Assembly: GCA_002359495.1 (NCBI GenBank)
Contig: DENB01000053.1
Location: 589 to 13,233, forward strand
From: Enterobacteriaceae bacterium UBA2655
GTDB taxonomy: Bacteria > Pseudomonadota > Gammaproteobacteria > Enterobacterales > Enterobacteriaceae
Length of the DNA stretch: 12,645 nucleotides
Direction: 5' to 3'
In this document: positions 1-7,947 of the stretch, piece after piece
Numbering within the stretch: position 1 is the stretch's first letter
How the letters are laid out: each line of letters begins with the position of its first letter
Notes under the pieces: model-generated
Database searches by the model: none
Seen by the model: only the letters and a program-made list of their open reading frames with translations
Told to the model about the DNA's origin: nothing
Translations under genes and position numbers: made by a program

Positions 1-648
1 CAGATGACCAGCTGGCTGCCGCCCGACGCGCTGCAGGCGGTGAAACCCGGCGTGCTCGATTCGCTCAGCATGATTTTCAGCAACCACACGCTGGCCGGAG
101 AGTCGATGCAGCAGCTGCAGCTCGGCGTGGACGGCGTCAGCCAGGCGACGCCGCTGGATACGTTCAAAACCGGCCTGCGCGCGGGTCACAGCGCCGATCA
201 GCTGCTGGCGCAGCCGATTTACAGCGGCGTGATAGCCGGCCTCGGCTGGCAGTGGGTAAACCTGGGCTATCTGCTGGGCGGCCTGTTTCTGCTGGGGAAA
301 AACAGCATCCGCTGGCATATTCCGGCGAGCATGCTGCTGTCGCTGGCGATTTGCGCCACGCTGGGCTGGTTCTTCTCTCCCGGCTCGCTCGCCTCGCCGA
401 TGATCCATCTCTTCTCCGGCGCAACCATGCTGGGCGCGTTCTTTATCGCCACCGATCCGGTCACCGCCTCGACCACTAACAAGGGCCGCCTGATCTATGG
501 CGCGCTGATCGGTTTGCTGGTGTGGCTGATTCGCAGCTTCGGCGGCTACCCTGACGGCGTCGCTTTCGCGGTGCTGCTGGCGAACATCTGCGTGCCGTTA
601 ATTGATTATTACACGCAGCCGCGCGTTTACGGCCATCGCAAGGAGTAG
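1..648 (+). CDS. rsxD: RsxD, electron transport complex membrane subunit (5' end cut by window)
   Basis: C-terminal 215 residues of the RsxD/RnfD subunit of the Rsx (Rnf) complex, an inner-membrane, FMN-bearing electron carrier; in E. coli the complex keeps SoxR reduced. The frame is open from base 1, so the start lies outside the window. The segment DGVSQATPL contains the Thr (codon 148-150) that aligns with the covalent FMN-binding Thr187 of E. coli RsxD if the protein has the usual ~352 residues. Several hydrophobic helices follow, including the conserved [20 protein letters not shown] stretch and a final helix before the basic end YGHRKE. The related SGAT string later in the protein is probably not the flavin site. 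The stop codon is 3 nt before rsxG, and the rsxG ribosome binding site (AAGGAG, about 640-645) lies inside the rsxD end. Identification is firm. Confidence 0.96.
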   Translation, partial: QMTSWLPPDALQAVKPGVLDSLSMIFSNHTLAGESMQQLQLGVDGVSQATPLDTFKTGLRAGHSADQLLAQPIYSGVIAGLGWQWVNLGYLLGGLFLLGKNSIRWHIPASMLLSLAICATLGWFFSPGSLASPMIHLFSGATMLGAFFIATDPVTASTTNKGRLIYGALIGLLVWLIRSFGGYPDGVAFAVLLANICVPLIDYYTQPRVYGHRKE

Positions 649-651
649 CCG

Positions 652-1284
652 ATGCTGGATACCATTCGTAAAAATGGCGTGACGCTGGCGCTGTTCGCCG
701 CTATTACTACTGGGTTAACCGCCGTGGTGAATACGGTAACCAAACCCACCGTCGAGCATCAGACCGCGCTGCAGCAGAAAAACTTGCTGGATCAGGTGGT
801 GCCGACCAATCTGTATGACAACGCGATGCAGCAGGAGTGTTACGTTGTCACGGATGCGGCGCTGGGCAGTGATAAGCCGCATCATTTGTTTATCGCCCGC
901 AAAGGCGATGCGCCGGTGGCCGCCGCCCTTGAGACAACGGCGCCAGACGGTTATTCTGGCGCCATTCAGATATTGGTCGGCGCCGATTTCAGCGGCAAGG
1001 TGCTAGGCGTGCGCGTGGTGGAACATCACGAAACGCCGGGCCTGGGCGATAAAATCGAGCTGCGCATCTCCGGCTGGATTAAAAGCTTTAGCGGGAAAAT
1101 CGTCCATGGCGCCGATGACAAACATTTTGCGGTTAAAAAAGACGGCGGCGACTTCGATCAGTTTACTGGCGCCACCATTACGCCGCGCGCCGTGGTGAAC
1201 GCGACTAAACGCACCGCCCTGTTGATAGAAACCCTCCCGGCGAAACTCTCTTCGCTACCTGATTGTGGAGATGCCAATGAGTGA
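652..1284 (+). CDS. rsxG: RsxG, electron transport complex FMN-binding subunit
   Basis: 210-residue periplasm-facing subunit of the Rsx/Rnf complex. One N-terminal membrane anchor (about residues 10-28, [18 protein letters not shown]) precedes a soluble FMN-binding domain. The flavinylation motif TGATIT is present at residues 172-177; Thr175 matches the residue that carries phosphoester-linked FMN in RnfG/NqrC proteins. The [10 protein letters not shown] segment around residues 127-136 is also typical of the family. The ATG is 7 nt after an AAGGAG sequence, and the N-terminus [18 protein letters not shown] fits the family. The gene starts 3 nt after rsxD and overlaps the rsxE start by 8 nt, so it is part of the same operon. 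Nothing unusual in length or key residues. Confidence 0.97.
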   Translation: MLDTIRKNGVTLALFAAITTGLTAVVNTVTKPTVEHQTALQQKNLLDQVVPTNLYDNAMQQECYVVTDAALGSDKPHHLFIARKGDAPVAAALETTAPDGYSGAIQILVGADFSGKVLGVRVVEHHETPGLGDKIELRISGWIKSFSGKIVHGADDKHFAVKKDGGDFDQFTGATITPRAVVNATKRTALLIETLPAKLSSLPDCGDANE

Positions 1285-1981
1285 AGCTAAAAATTTATTG
1301 ATCGGCGGACTGTGGAAAAATAACTCCGCGCTGGTGCAGCTGCTGGGACTCTGTCCCCTGCTGGCGGTCACTTCGACCGCCACCAACGCCCTCGGCCTCG
1401 GCCTGGCAACCACCCTGGTGCTGACCATTACCAACAGCGCCGTCTCTTTGTCGCGTCGCTGGGTGCCGTCAGAAATCCGCATTCCTGTCTATGTCATGAT
1501 TATCGCGTCGGTGGTGAGCTGCGTGCAGATGCTGATCAACGCTTATGCCTACGGCTTATACCAGTCGCTGGGCATCTTTATCCCGCTGATCGTGACGAAC
1601 TGTATCGTGGTGGGCCGCGCCGAGGCGGTCGCTTCGAAAAGTGCCGTACACCTGGCGGCGCTGGACGGCTTCGCCATCGGCATGGGCGCAACCTGCGCCA
1701 TGGTGGTGTTAGGCTCACTGCGGGAAATTATCGGCAGCGGCACCTTGTTTAACGGCGCCGATCAGCTGCTCGGCCCTTGGGCTAAAGCGTTGCGTATCGA
1801 AGTGGTGCATTTCGACTCGCCGATGCTGCTGGCGATGCTGCCGCCCGGCGCCTTTATCGGCCTGGGGATGATGCTGGCGGCCAAGTACGTGATCGATCAG
1901 CGCCTGAAACAGCGCGCCGCGCGCGCGTCGCAAGCTGCGCCGCACGCCGCGCCTCAGGGTGAAACCGGGAAGGTTATGTGA
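1277..1981 (+). CDS. rsxE: RsxE, electron transport complex membrane subunit
   Basis: 234-residue polytopic inner-membrane subunit (RnfE/NqrD family, about six helices). Cys26 ([11 protein letters not shown]) and Cys109 ([12 protein letters not shown]) are the conserved cysteines thought to help bind an iron-sulfur cluster shared with RsxA. The start was set at the ATG giving MSEAKNLL, because it matches the E. coli N-terminus (MSE) and has GTGGAG (1265-1270) 6 nt upstream. The in-frame ATG at 1271 abuts that SD, and the one at 1265 would lie on top of it. The gene overlaps rsxG by 8 nt and its TGA overlaps the GTG of nth by 4 nt, suggesting translational coupling along the operon. The short hydrophilic, Ala/Arg-rich C-terminal tail is normal for the family. 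Confidence 0.96.
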   Translation: MSEAKNLLIGGLWKNNSALVQLLGLCPLLAVTSTATNALGLGLATTLVLTITNSAVSLSRRWVPSEIRIPVYVMIIASVVSCVQMLINAYAYGLYQSLGIFIPLIVTNCIVVGRAEAVASKSAVHLAALDGFAIGMGATCAMVVLGSLREIIGSGTLFNGADQLLGPWAKALRIEVVHFDSPMLLAMLPPGAFIGLGMMLAAKYVIDQRLKQRAARASQAAPHAAPQGETGKVM

Positions 1982-2610
1982 ACAAGGAAAAACGCATTCA
2001 GATCCTGAGCCGGCTGCAGGAGAATAATCCTCATCCAACCACCGAGTTGAATTTTACCTCGCCGTTTGAGTTGTTGATCGCCGTTTTGCTTTCCGCTCAG
2101 GCTACCGACGTGAGCGTGAATAAGGCGACGGCCAAACTCTATCCGTTGGCCAATACGCCGCAGGCGATGCTTGATTTGGGCGTGGATGGCGTAAAAGAGC
2201 AGATCAAAACTATCGGCCTCTACAACGGCAAGGCGGAGAATGTGATCAAAACCTGCCGTATTCTGGTGGAGCAGCACGGCGGTGAGGTGCCAGAAAGCCG
2301 CGAGGCGCTGGAAGCGCTGCCGGGCGTGGGCCGTAAAACAGCGAACGTCGTCCTGAATACCGCCTTTGGCTGGCCGACGATCGCAGTGGATACCCATATA
2401 TTTCGGGTCTGCAATCGTACCCGCTTCGCGCCGGGCAAAAACGTCGAGCAGGTAGAAGAGAAGCTGCTGAAGGTGGTGCCGAAAGCGTTCAAAGTGGATT
2501 GCCATCACTGGCTGATTCTGCACGGGCGCTATACCTGCGTGGCGCGTAAGCCGCGCTGCGAATCCTGTCTGATAGAAGATCTGTGCGAATATCCTGATAA
2601 GCAGGAATAG
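1978..2610 (+). CDS. nth: Endonuclease III, DNA glycosylase/AP lyase
   Basis: 210-residue base-excision repair enzyme that removes oxidised pyrimidines from DNA and cleaves the abasic site. The helix-hairpin-helix [13 protein letters not shown] (114-126) carries catalytic Lys120, and Asp138 lies in IAVDTHIFR. The [4Fe-4S] ligands form C-x6-C-x2-C-x5-C (Cys187, 194, 197, 203). Numbering coincides with E. coli Nth. The start is GTG, not ATG: the preceding ATG (1976) is out of frame and leads straight into TGA. A GGGAAGG sequence lies 4 nt before the GTG, and the N-terminus MNKEKR matches E. coli MNKAKR. The GTG overlaps the rsxE stop as GTGA, so expression probably depends on ribosomes finishing rsxE. 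Complete, no odd residues. Confidence 0.98.
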   Translation: MNKEKRIQILSRLQENNPHPTTELNFTSPFELLIAVLLSAQATDVSVNKATAKLYPLANTPQAMLDLGVDGVKEQIKTIGLYNGKAENVIKTCRILVEQHGGEVPESREALEALPGVGRKTANVVLNTAFGWPTIAVDTHIFRVCNRTRFAPGKNVEQVEEKLLKVVPKAFKVDCHHWLILHGRYTCVARKPRCESCLIEDLCEYPDKQE

Positions 2611-2620
2611 CGATGGGCAA

Positions 2621-2650
2621 CGTCAGGCTGAAGGATACGCGAGCCTGACG
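2621..2650 (+). other. Perfect 9-bp hairpin just after nth
   Basis: CGTCAGGCT (2621-2629) and AGCCTGACG (2642-2650) are exact reverse complements separated by 12 nt, starting 10 nt after the nth stop. No T-run follows (CGCACCAACG), so it does not look like a classical intrinsic terminator. It could protect the 3' end of the rsx-nth transcript or act together with Rho. The hairpin is certain; its role is inferred. Confidence 0.45.
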
Positions 2651-2973
2651 CGCACCAACGCTACCGCCTATTTCGCTCCCTATATAACGCCCTAACGCAA
2701 TGGCTATTTGGCCCCGAATTTCGGTTAGCGAAAAGTTAATGCTTCGAAAAGCCGGGGCTTGCAGGCGCTCCCCTTTCCAGACCGACGCTTAAATGACATT
2801 GTACCCACTCCGATCGACGCAAGGGCCATTCGGCCTGGGCTGTTATCCTGATATGGAAAAAATCGCCTCTTCCACAGCATTTTTGTGGGTGGAACCGCGG
2901 AACGCAAACGTTTTCTTTTTTTATCAGATAAATTATTTCGTTATTTATTGAGTCAGATCAACATAATGAGCCG

Positions 2974-2995
2974 CAGGTCAGACGACCTGGTTTTT
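2974..2995 (+). terminator. Orphan intrinsic terminator between nth and dtpA
   Basis: Stem CAGGTC (2974-2979), loop AGAC, stem GACCTG (2984-2989), then G and five T residues (2991-2995). The T-run is on the + side only, so it ends rightward transcripts. It is about 360 nt beyond the nth stop and upstream of the dtpA promoter, so it ends either a long rsx-nth 3' UTR or a separate short transcript starting in the gap. Confidence 0.6.
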
Positions 2996-3151
2996 CAGGA
3001 AATTTAACGCTTTTTATGCTGCTTTTACTATCATTTATGAAATGGTTTCCTGTTTTTCATTCTCATACTAACGATTAACGCTTCATAACGCCCTGTTAGT
3101 AGTTACTCTTAATGTCTTGCCCCGCCAGGCCTGCAAAGCCATGTTTTATTC

Positions 3152-3160
3152 TGATATAAT
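3152..3160 (+). promoter_or_regulatory. Extended -10 promoter for dtpA
   Basis: TGATATAAT is a perfect extended -10 (TGn plus consensus TATAAT at 3155-3160). The best -35 at 17-nt spacing (TGCAAA, 3132-3137) is poor, as is common for extended -10 promoters and for activator-dependent promoters. Predicted transcription start is about 3167, giving a leader of about 210 nt before the dtpA GTG. dtpA (tppB) is known to respond to EnvZ/OmpR in E. coli and Salmonella; a full OmpR site could not be identified by eye. Confidence 0.6.
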
Positions 3161-3378
3161 GCCGCTTAATGGAATTTAAAACCATTTTTACCGGTTCGTT
3201 GTTTTTTAACAACTGCCTAAAAGCGGTATCGCAGCGGGTAAAAAACCCTTGCCCTGCCGCTCTGAATCCGCCAAATTAGGCGCCGTTTTTCTCCATTCTA
3301 TAACAAGGTCGTGCTGACTAATTCAACATAACGACGACTTAATTCCTGTTGCGAAACAGGTATAAAACCGAGGTACAA

Positions 3379-4884
3379 GTGTCAACTGCAAACAAACACC
3401 CTGACAAGGCGGCCAGCCTTAACGCCTTCAAACAGCCGAAAGCGTTTTATCTGATTTTCTCCATCGAACTTTGGGAACGCTTCGGCTTTTACGGCCTGCA
3501 AGCCATCATGGCCGTGTATCTGGTCAAACAGTTGGGCATGTCCGAATCGGACTCCATTACCCTGTTCTCCTCTTTCAGCGCCATGGTTTATGGCCTGGTG
3601 GCGATTGGCGGCTGGCTGGGCGACAAGGTGCTGGGTACCAAACGCGTGATCGTGCTCGGCGTGCTGGTGCTGGCGCTGGGCTATGCGCTGGTGGCCTTTT
3701 CCGGCCATAACACCAATATCGTTTACCTGGGTATGGCGACCATCGCGGTCGGCAGCGGGCTGTTTAAAGCCAACCCCTCTTCTCTGCTCTCCACCTGCTA
3801 CGAGAAAAACGATCCGCGCCTCGATGGCGCCTTCACCATGTTCTATATGTCGATTAATATCGGCTCGCTCTTCTCGATGATGCTGACCCCCTGGCTGGCG
3901 GCGAAATATGGCTGGAGCGCGGCATTTTCACTGTCGGTTGTCGGCCTTGTGATCACGTTGCTGAACTTCCTGTTCTGCCAGCGTCTGGTGAAGAACTTCG
4001 GCTCGAAGCCGGACTTCGCGCCGCTGCAGCCCGCTAAGCTGCTGGCGACGCTGGCTGGTGTCGTGGTGCTGGTTTTCCTCGCCGCCTGGCTGCTGCATCA
4101 TCAATCCATCGCGCGCATGACGCTGGCGGTGGTTGCGCTGGGCATCGTACTGATTTTCGCCAAAGAAGCCTTTTCGCTGCAGGGCGCGGCGCGGCGTAAA
4201 ATGATCGTCGCGTTCCTGATGATGCTGGAAGCGATCGTCTTCTTCGTGCTTTATATGCAGATGCCGACCTCACTGAACTTTTTCGCCATCCGCAACGTTG
4301 AGCACAGCATTCTCGGCATCGCCTTCGAGCCGGAACAGTTCCAGGCGCTAAACCCGTTCTGGATTATGCTTGCCAGCCCGATTCTTGCCGCCATCTATAA
4401 CAAGCTGGGCGATCGCCTGCCGATGCCGCACAAGTTCGCCATCGGCATGGTGCTTTGCTCCGCGGCTTTCCTGGTGCTGCCGCTGGGCGCGCAGTTCGCC
4501 AGCGATCGGGGCATCGTCTCCGTTAACTGGTTGATCCTGAGCTATGCGCTGCAGAGCGTCGGCGAACTGATGATCTCCGGCCTGGGCCTGGCGATGGTGG
4601 CGCAGCTGGTGCCGCAGCGTCTGATGGGCTTCATTATGGGCTCCTGGTTCCTGACGACGGCGGGCGCGGCGGTTATCGCCGGTAAAGTGGCGAATCTTAT
4701 GGCCGTGCCGGAAAACGTCACCGATCCGCTGGCGTCGCTGAGCACCTACAGCCAGGTATTTCAGCAGATCGGCATCGTGACGGGCGTGATTGCGCTGCTG
4801 ATGCTGATCACCGCCCCGCTGCTGAACCGCATGACGCAAAGCCATGCGCACAGCCGTCTCGATAAGGCTGACGCGAAAAATTAA
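3379..4884 (+). CDS. dtpA: Dipeptide/tripeptide:proton symporter DtpA (TppB)
   Basis: 501-residue inner-membrane POT/PTR-family transporter (about 14 helices) that imports di- and tripeptides with protons. The family motif ExxERFxYYG is at residues 30-39. K130 (GLFKANPSS), Y71, Y156 and N160 occupy the same numbers as the peptide- and proton-site residues known from E. coli DtpA. The start is GTG at 3379 (MSTANK, as in E. coli), with GAGG at 3370-3373 five nt upstream; an upstream in-frame TTG at 3349 has no family support. Odd point: the first Tyr of the motif is Phe here (residue 37, ERFGFYG). The gene has its own promoter and a strong terminator, so it is probably monocistronic. The CA-rich beginning of the frame could pair with the sRNA GcvB. 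Confidence 0.97.
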   Translation: MSTANKHPDKAASLNAFKQPKAFYLIFSIELWERFGFYGLQAIMAVYLVKQLGMSESDSITLFSSFSAMVYGLVAIGGWLGDKVLGTKRVIVLGVLVLALGYALVAFSGHNTNIVYLGMATIAVGSGLFKANPSSLLSTCYEKNDPRLDGAFTMFYMSINIGSLFSMMLTPWLAAKYGWSAAFSLSVVGLVITLLNFLFCQRLVKNFGSKPDFAPLQPAKLLATLAGVVVLVFLAAWLLHHQSIARMTLAVVALGIVLIFAKEAFSLQGAARRKMIVAFLMMLEAIVFFVLYMQMPTSLNFFAIRNVEHSILGIAFEPEQFQALNPFWIMLASPILAAIYNKLGDRLPMPHKFAIGMVLCSAAFLVLPLGAQFASDRGIVSVNWLILSYALQSVGELMISGLGLAMVAQLVPQRLMGFIMGSWFLTTAGAAVIAGKVANLMAVPENVTDPLASLSTYSQVFQQIGIVTGVIALLMLITAPLLNRMTQSHAHSRLDKADAKN

Positions 4885-4891
4885 TGCCAGT

Positions 4892-4918
4892 AAAAGCCGG
4901 GGATTTCCCGGCTTTTTT
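4892..4918 (+). terminator. Intrinsic terminator of dtpA
   Basis: AAAAGCCGGG (4892-4901), loop GATTT, CCCGGCTTTT (4907-4916), with the T-run continuing to 4918. Perfect 10-bp stem starting 7 nt after the dtpA stop: a textbook Rho-independent terminator separating dtpA from gstA. Confidence 0.92.
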
Positions 4919-4988
4919 CTGCCCTCCGGCAACCTCTTTCCTCCTTTTCTGTAGCCGAAAATGGCTTTCCTGATCCTGGTCACTGGTA

Positions 4989-5019
4989 AATTCGCGCCAG
5001 CGAATTATGCTGCTAAGAT
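4989..5019 (+). promoter_or_regulatory. Candidate gstA promoter with palindromic operator
   Basis: AATTCGC (4989-4995) and GCGAATT (5000-5006) are perfect 7-bp arms around GCCA. Just downstream lies TGCTAAGAT (5011-5019), an extended -10-like element with a -10 TAAGAT matching 4 of 6 consensus bases. The -35 at 17-nt spacing (TTCGCG) is poor and lies inside the palindrome. Predicted start is about 5026, shortly before the SD at 5031. The palindrome is certain; promoter and operator roles are inferred. Confidence 0.35.
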
Positions 5020-5044
5020 CGGTTGCTACCAGGAGGATCCCATG

Positions 5045-5650
5045 ATGAAGCTCTATTGCAAGACAGGCGCCTGTTCCCTCTCTCCACATATCGTGATGCG
5101 CGAATGCGGACTCGATTTCACACAGGTTAATGTGGATCTGGTTAATAAAAAAACCGAGCAGGGACAGGATTACTGGCAGATCAATCCTAAAGGCCAGGTG
5201 CCTGCGTTACAGTTCGACGATGGCACGGTGCTGACGGAAGGGGTCGCGATTGTGCAGTATCTGGCGGATCAGAAGCCGGATCGCCATTTGCTGGCGCCGG
5301 TCGGCAGCTTAACGCGCTATCAGACGCTGGCATGGCTGAGCTATATCGGCGCCGAGCTGCATAAATCTTTTACGCCGCTGTTTAAGCCCGATACGCCGGA
5401 AGAGTACAAACTGCTGACGCGTCAGCAGTTAGAGAAGAAATTTCATTATGTGAACAGCGCGCTGCGGGATAAACACTGGCTGATGGGGCTGCGCTTCAGC
5501 GTCGCCGACGCTTATCTCTATGTGATGATGCGCTGGGCGAAGGCGACAAAACTCGATCTGAGCGGGCTGGATGCGCTGGAGAGCTGGTTTCAGCGGGTAA
5601 GCGAGCGGCCGGCGGTGCTGGCCGCGCTCAGGGCGGAAGGATTAAGCTGA
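5045..5650 (+). CDS. gstA: Glutathione S-transferase, beta class (GstA)
   Basis: 201-residue cytoplasmic enzyme that conjugates glutathione to electrophiles. The N-terminal thioredoxin-like domain (about 1-78) contains Cys10 in [18 protein letters not shown] (47-55, glutathione backbone-binding cis-Pro loop) and [10 protein letters not shown]. The helical C-terminal domain contains His106-Lys107 ([10 protein letters not shown]), which with Cys10 is the beta-class active-site signature. Length equals E. coli GstA. Two adjacent ATGs (5042 and 5045) follow a perfect AGGAGG (5031-5036); the second was chosen because it gives MKL as in E. coli, but its spacing (8 nt) is not better than that of the first (5 nt). 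Preceded by the dtpA terminator and followed by a GC-rich hairpin, so probably a single-gene unit. Confidence 0.96.
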   Translation: MKLYCKTGACSLSPHIVMRECGLDFTQVNVDLVNKKTEQGQDYWQINPKGQVPALQFDDGTVLTEGVAIVQYLADQKPDRHLLAPVGSLTRYQTLAWLSYIGAELHKSFTPLFKPDTPEEYKLLTRQQLEKKFHYVNSALRDKHWLMGLRFSVADAYLYVMMRWAKATKLDLSGLDALESWFQRVSERPAVLAALRAEGLS

Positions 5651-5662
5651 AACCATGAAGCG

Positions 5663-5690
5663 CGTCGGGCCGATGCCGGTCGGCCCGACG
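5663..5690. terminator. Strong hairpin between convergent gstA and pdxY
   Basis: CGTCGGGCCGA (5663-5673) and TCGGCCCGACG (5680-5690) form a perfect 11-bp GC-rich stem with a 6-nt loop. It fills the 43-nt space between the gstA stop and the pdxY stop. The rightward T-tract is interrupted (GGTTTACAGTTTTT) and there is none leftward, so termination may be only partly intrinsic. It probably serves both convergent genes. Confidence 0.65.
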
Positions 5691-5693
5691 GGT

Positions 5694-6554
5694 TTACAGT
5701 TTTTCCGCCGCGAAATGCTGGGTCGGTTTTGCAATGGCGTCCTGCGCCGCCACCAGCTGAAGCTCATATTCGCCCATCGCGTGGGTGGTCAGCATCACTT
5801 CATAAACCGCTGCGGTCACGTGCTCCAGCGCATCCTGCAGACCCTTTCCGTGCAGCAGATTCACCAGCAGTAGACCGCTGGTGAGATCGCCGACGCCCAC
5901 CGGCTGGCGCACGCCGAAATCCACCAGCGGGCGGCTGATATGCCAGGCCTCGTCGGCGGTGACCAGCAGCATCTCAAAGCGATCGCTGCGGCGGCCGGCG
6001 CGGGCGAGATGCTTCACCAGCACCACTTTCGGCCCCTGCGCGATCAGTTCGCGCGACGCGGCGACCGATTCGTCGATATTCGCGACCGTTTTCCCGCTGA
6101 GCATTTCCAGCTCCAGCAGATTAGGCGCGATGATATCGCTGGCCGGCAGCGCCGATTTGCAATGAAACTCCGCCACGCCGGGCGCGACGATACAGCCTTT
6201 TTCCGGGTGGCCCATCACCGGATCGCAGAAATACCAGGCGTTGGGGTTGGCCGCCTTCACCTGACGCACAATCTCCAGAATTTGTTCGCCCTGTTCAGCC
6301 GAACCGAGATAGCCGCTCAGCACTGCATCGCAGGTTTTCAGCCGATCGATATCGGCGATGCCCTTTACGATATCGGTTAAGTGGGTCGCGGGCATCACGG
6401 TGCCGGTCCAGTGGCCGTACTGGGTGTGATTGGAAAACTGCACGGTGTTAAGCGGCCAGACGTTAGCGCCCATGCGGCGCATTGGAAATTCGGCGGCGCT
6501 GTTGCCGGCATGGCCGTAAACGACATGAGACTGAATTGCGAGAATGTTTTTCAT
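5694..6554 (-). CDS. pdxY: Pyridoxal kinase PdxY
   Basis: 286-residue ribokinase-fold enzyme that phosphorylates pyridoxal to PLP in vitamin B6 salvage. Visible signatures: the N-terminal substrate region [14 protein letters not shown] (8-21), the phosphate-binding segment [13 protein letters not shown] (111-123), and GVGDLTSG (220-227) with Asp223 as the presumed catalytic base. Length is that of E. coli PdxY (287) minus a duplicated initial Met. The start ATG (6552-6554) has only a modest AGG six nt upstream. The gene lies 53 nt downstream of tyrS, but an intrinsic terminator sits in that gap, so expression probably relies on read-through or on a promoter I could not find. It sits one gene away from pdxH, which acts in the same pathway. 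Confidence 0.97.
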   Translation of the reverse strand: MKNILAIQSHVVYGHAGNSAAEFPMRRMGANVWPLNTVQFSNHTQYGHWTGTVMPATHLTDIVKGIADIDRLKTCDAVLSGYLGSAEQGEQILEIVRQVKAANPNAWYFCDPVMGHPEKGCIVAPGVAEFHCKSALPASDIIAPNLLELEMLSGKTVANIDESVAASRELIAQGPKVVLVKHLARAGRRSDRFEMLLVTADEAWHISRPLVDFGVRQPVGVGDLTSGLLLVNLLHGKGLQDALEHVTAAVYEVMLTTHAMGEYELQLVAAQDAIAKPTQHFAAEKL

Positions 6555-6576
6555 AGGTTACCTAATGCCTTGCCAT

Positions 6577-6600
6577 AAAAAAGGGCCGGAATTCGGCCCT
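6577..6600 (-). terminator. Intrinsic terminator of tyrS, upstream of pdxY
   Basis: On the - strand, AGGGCCG and CGGCCCT form a perfect 7-bp stem (+ coordinates 6582-6588 and 6594-6600, 5-nt loop), followed by six T residues (A-run 6577-6582 on +). It starts 7 nt after the tyrS stop. It should stop or strongly reduce transcription before pdxY. Confidence 0.88.
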
Positions 6601-6607
6601 GAAGCGC

Positions 6608-7882
6608 TTACTGCCAGTTCACCAGACAGTAATGCTTTTTACCGCGACGCAGCAGCGTAAAGCGGCCAAACAGCTTGTCGCCGTCAGTGAAGCGGTATTC
6701 GGCGTCGGACTGTTTTTCGCCGTTTACCGTCACCGCGTTGGAGCCAATCATGGTGCGCGCCTGGCCGCGCGACGGCACCAGCCCGGCGTTGACCAGGGCC
6801 TGCTGCAGATCGTCATCGCCGTTCAGCGTAATGGTCGGCATGCCGTCCTGCGCCAGCTGTTCAAAATCCGCTTCGTTCATCTCCTGCAGCGAACCGGAGA
6901 ACAGACTTTGCGTAATGCGTTTCGCCGCTGCCAGCCCCTCTTCGCCGTGAACCAGACGCGTGACCTGCTCGGCCAGCACATACTGCGCGCGCGGAGCGGC
7001 GCCGCTGTTTTTGTCGGCCTCTTCCAGTGCGTTGATCTCGTCGATGCTCAGGAAGGTGAAGAATCTCAGGAAGCGATAAACATCCGCATCCGCGGTATTG
7101 ATCCAGAACTGGTAGAACTTGTACGGGCTGGTTTTCTTCGCGTCGAGCCAGACCGCGCCGCCTTCGGTTTTTCCGAACTTGGTGCCGTCAGACTTGGTGA
7201 TCAGCGGAACGGTCAGTCCGAAAACCTGATTCTGGTGCAGACGACGGGTCAGATCGATGCCGGAGGTGATGTTGCCCCACTGGTCGGAACCGCCGATCTG
7301 CAGCGCCACGCCGTGCAGTTTGTTCAGGCAGGCGAAATCGTAGCCCTGCAGCAGGTTATAGGAAAATTCGGTGAACGAGATGCCCTGATCGTCGCGATTC
7401 AGGCGCTGCTTCACCGCTTCCTTGTTGATCATCTGGTTAACCGAGAAGTGTTTGCCGATATCGCGCAAAAAGGTCAGCACGTTCATGCCGCCGAACCAGT
7501 CATAGTTGTTGGCGGCGATGGCGCTGTTGTCGCCGCAATCGAAATTGAGGAAAGGCGCGACCTGCTGGCGAATTTTTTCAACCCACTCGTTCACGGTTTC
7601 CGTGGTGTTGAGCTTACGTTCTGCTGCTTTAAAGCTGGGATCGCCAATCAGACCGGTGGCACCACCCACCAGCGCAACCGGCTTATGTCCTGCGTCCTGA
7701 AAACGTTTCAGGCAGAGCAGCGGCACCAGATGGCCCAAGTGCAAGCTGTCAGCAGTCGGATCAAAGCCGCAATAGAGCGCGATTGGCCCTTGCGCCAGTC
7801 GCTCCGCTAACGCTTCCTCGTCCGTTACCTGGGCGATAAGGCCCCGTTCTTGCAATTGTTGTATCAGGTTACTGCTGGTCAT
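6608..7882 (-). CDS. tyrS: Tyrosyl-tRNA synthetase
   Basis: 424-residue class I aminoacyl-tRNA synthetase that charges tRNA-Tyr. The Rossmann domain contains Tyr37 and the HIGH-type signature HLGH (48-51). [16 protein letters not shown] is the tyrosine/ATP-binding region, and the KMSKS-type loop appears as KFGKT in [12 protein letters not shown]. The C-terminal S4-type RNA-binding domain is [19 protein letters not shown]. The frame is open upstream to 8056 and into pdxH, but the start at 7882 ([14 protein letters not shown]) matches E. coli MASSNLIKQLQERG, gives exactly 424 residues and has GGAG six nt upstream. An intrinsic terminator lies between pdxH and tyrS, so a separate promoter is likely; CTGGCA/18 nt/TATGCT overlapping that terminator on the - strand is a weak candidate. 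Confidence 0.98.
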   Translation of the reverse strand: MTSSNLIQQLQERGLIAQVTDEEALAERLAQGPIALYCGFDPTADSLHLGHLVPLLCLKRFQDAGHKPVALVGGATGLIGDPSFKAAERKLNTTETVNEWVEKIRQQVAPFLNFDCGDNSAIAANNYDWFGGMNVLTFLRDIGKHFSVNQMINKEAVKQRLNRDDQGISFTEFSYNLLQGYDFACLNKLHGVALQIGGSDQWGNITSGIDLTRRLHQNQVFGLTVPLITKSDGTKFGKTEGGAVWLDAKKTSPYKFYQFWINTADADVYRFLRFFTFLSIDEINALEEADKNSGAAPRAQYVLAEQVTRLVHGEEGLAAAKRITQSLFSGSLQEMNEADFEQLAQDGMPTITLNGDDDLQQALVNAGLVPSRGQARTMIGSNAVTVNGEKQSDAEYRFTDGDKLFGRFTLLRRGKKHYCLVNWQ

Positions 7883-7928
7883 CACTGACTCCAAATTGAT
7901 CAGACTGCACCTATGCTGGTACACAGCT

Positions 7929-7946
7929 TTCCGCTGAGATGCGGAA
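7929..7946 (-). other. Hairpin in tyrS leader abutting the upstream terminator
   Basis: TTCCGC (7929-7934) and GCGGAA (7941-7946) form a perfect 6-bp stem with a 6-nt loop, immediately after the T-tract of the pdxH-tyrS terminator in the direction of transcription and about 47 nt before the tyrS start. The structure is certain, but any regulatory role is conjecture. Confidence 0.35.
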
Positions 7947-7947
7947 G

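Larger units (their letters stand above)
2651..3378. other. Long intergenic region / dtpA regulatory region and leader
   Basis: No convincing protein gene. Contents that can be seen: AT-rich DNA from about 2905 to 3110; a 13-bp palindrome TTTATC-A-GATAAA (2920-2932); an orphan intrinsic terminator (2974-2995); the dtpA extended -10 promoter (3152-3160); a hairpin GTTGTT-TTTT-AACAAC (3198-3213); and a predicted dtpA leader of about 210 nt. I recall that the corresponding E. coli gap is also several hundred bp, so the length is not itself a sign of insertion. Confidence 0.7.

Noticed and set aside
415..426. SGAT string in RsxD as the flavin attachment site
   Set aside because: Alignment by length with E. 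coli RsxD places the FMN Thr (187) in the upstream SQATPL motif (codon 148-150). The later SGAT aligns with a membrane segment of NqrB-type proteins.
2920..2932. 13-bp palindrome TTTATC-A-GATAAA in the nth-dtpA gap as a regulator site
   Set aside because: Short AT-rich palindromes are expected by chance in this AT-rich stretch, and no known consensus is matched well.
3023..3042. OmpR-like site beginning TTTTACT upstream of dtpA
   Set aside because: Only the first seven bases resemble the OmpR consensus, and the site is about 125 bp upstream of the -10, so it is too weak to annotate without a matrix score.
6632..7810. 392-codon open frame on the + strand opposite tyrS
   Set aside because: It is the antisense shadow of the tyrS coding frame in GC-rich DNA; the - strand frame is unmistakable TyrS with all class I motifs.
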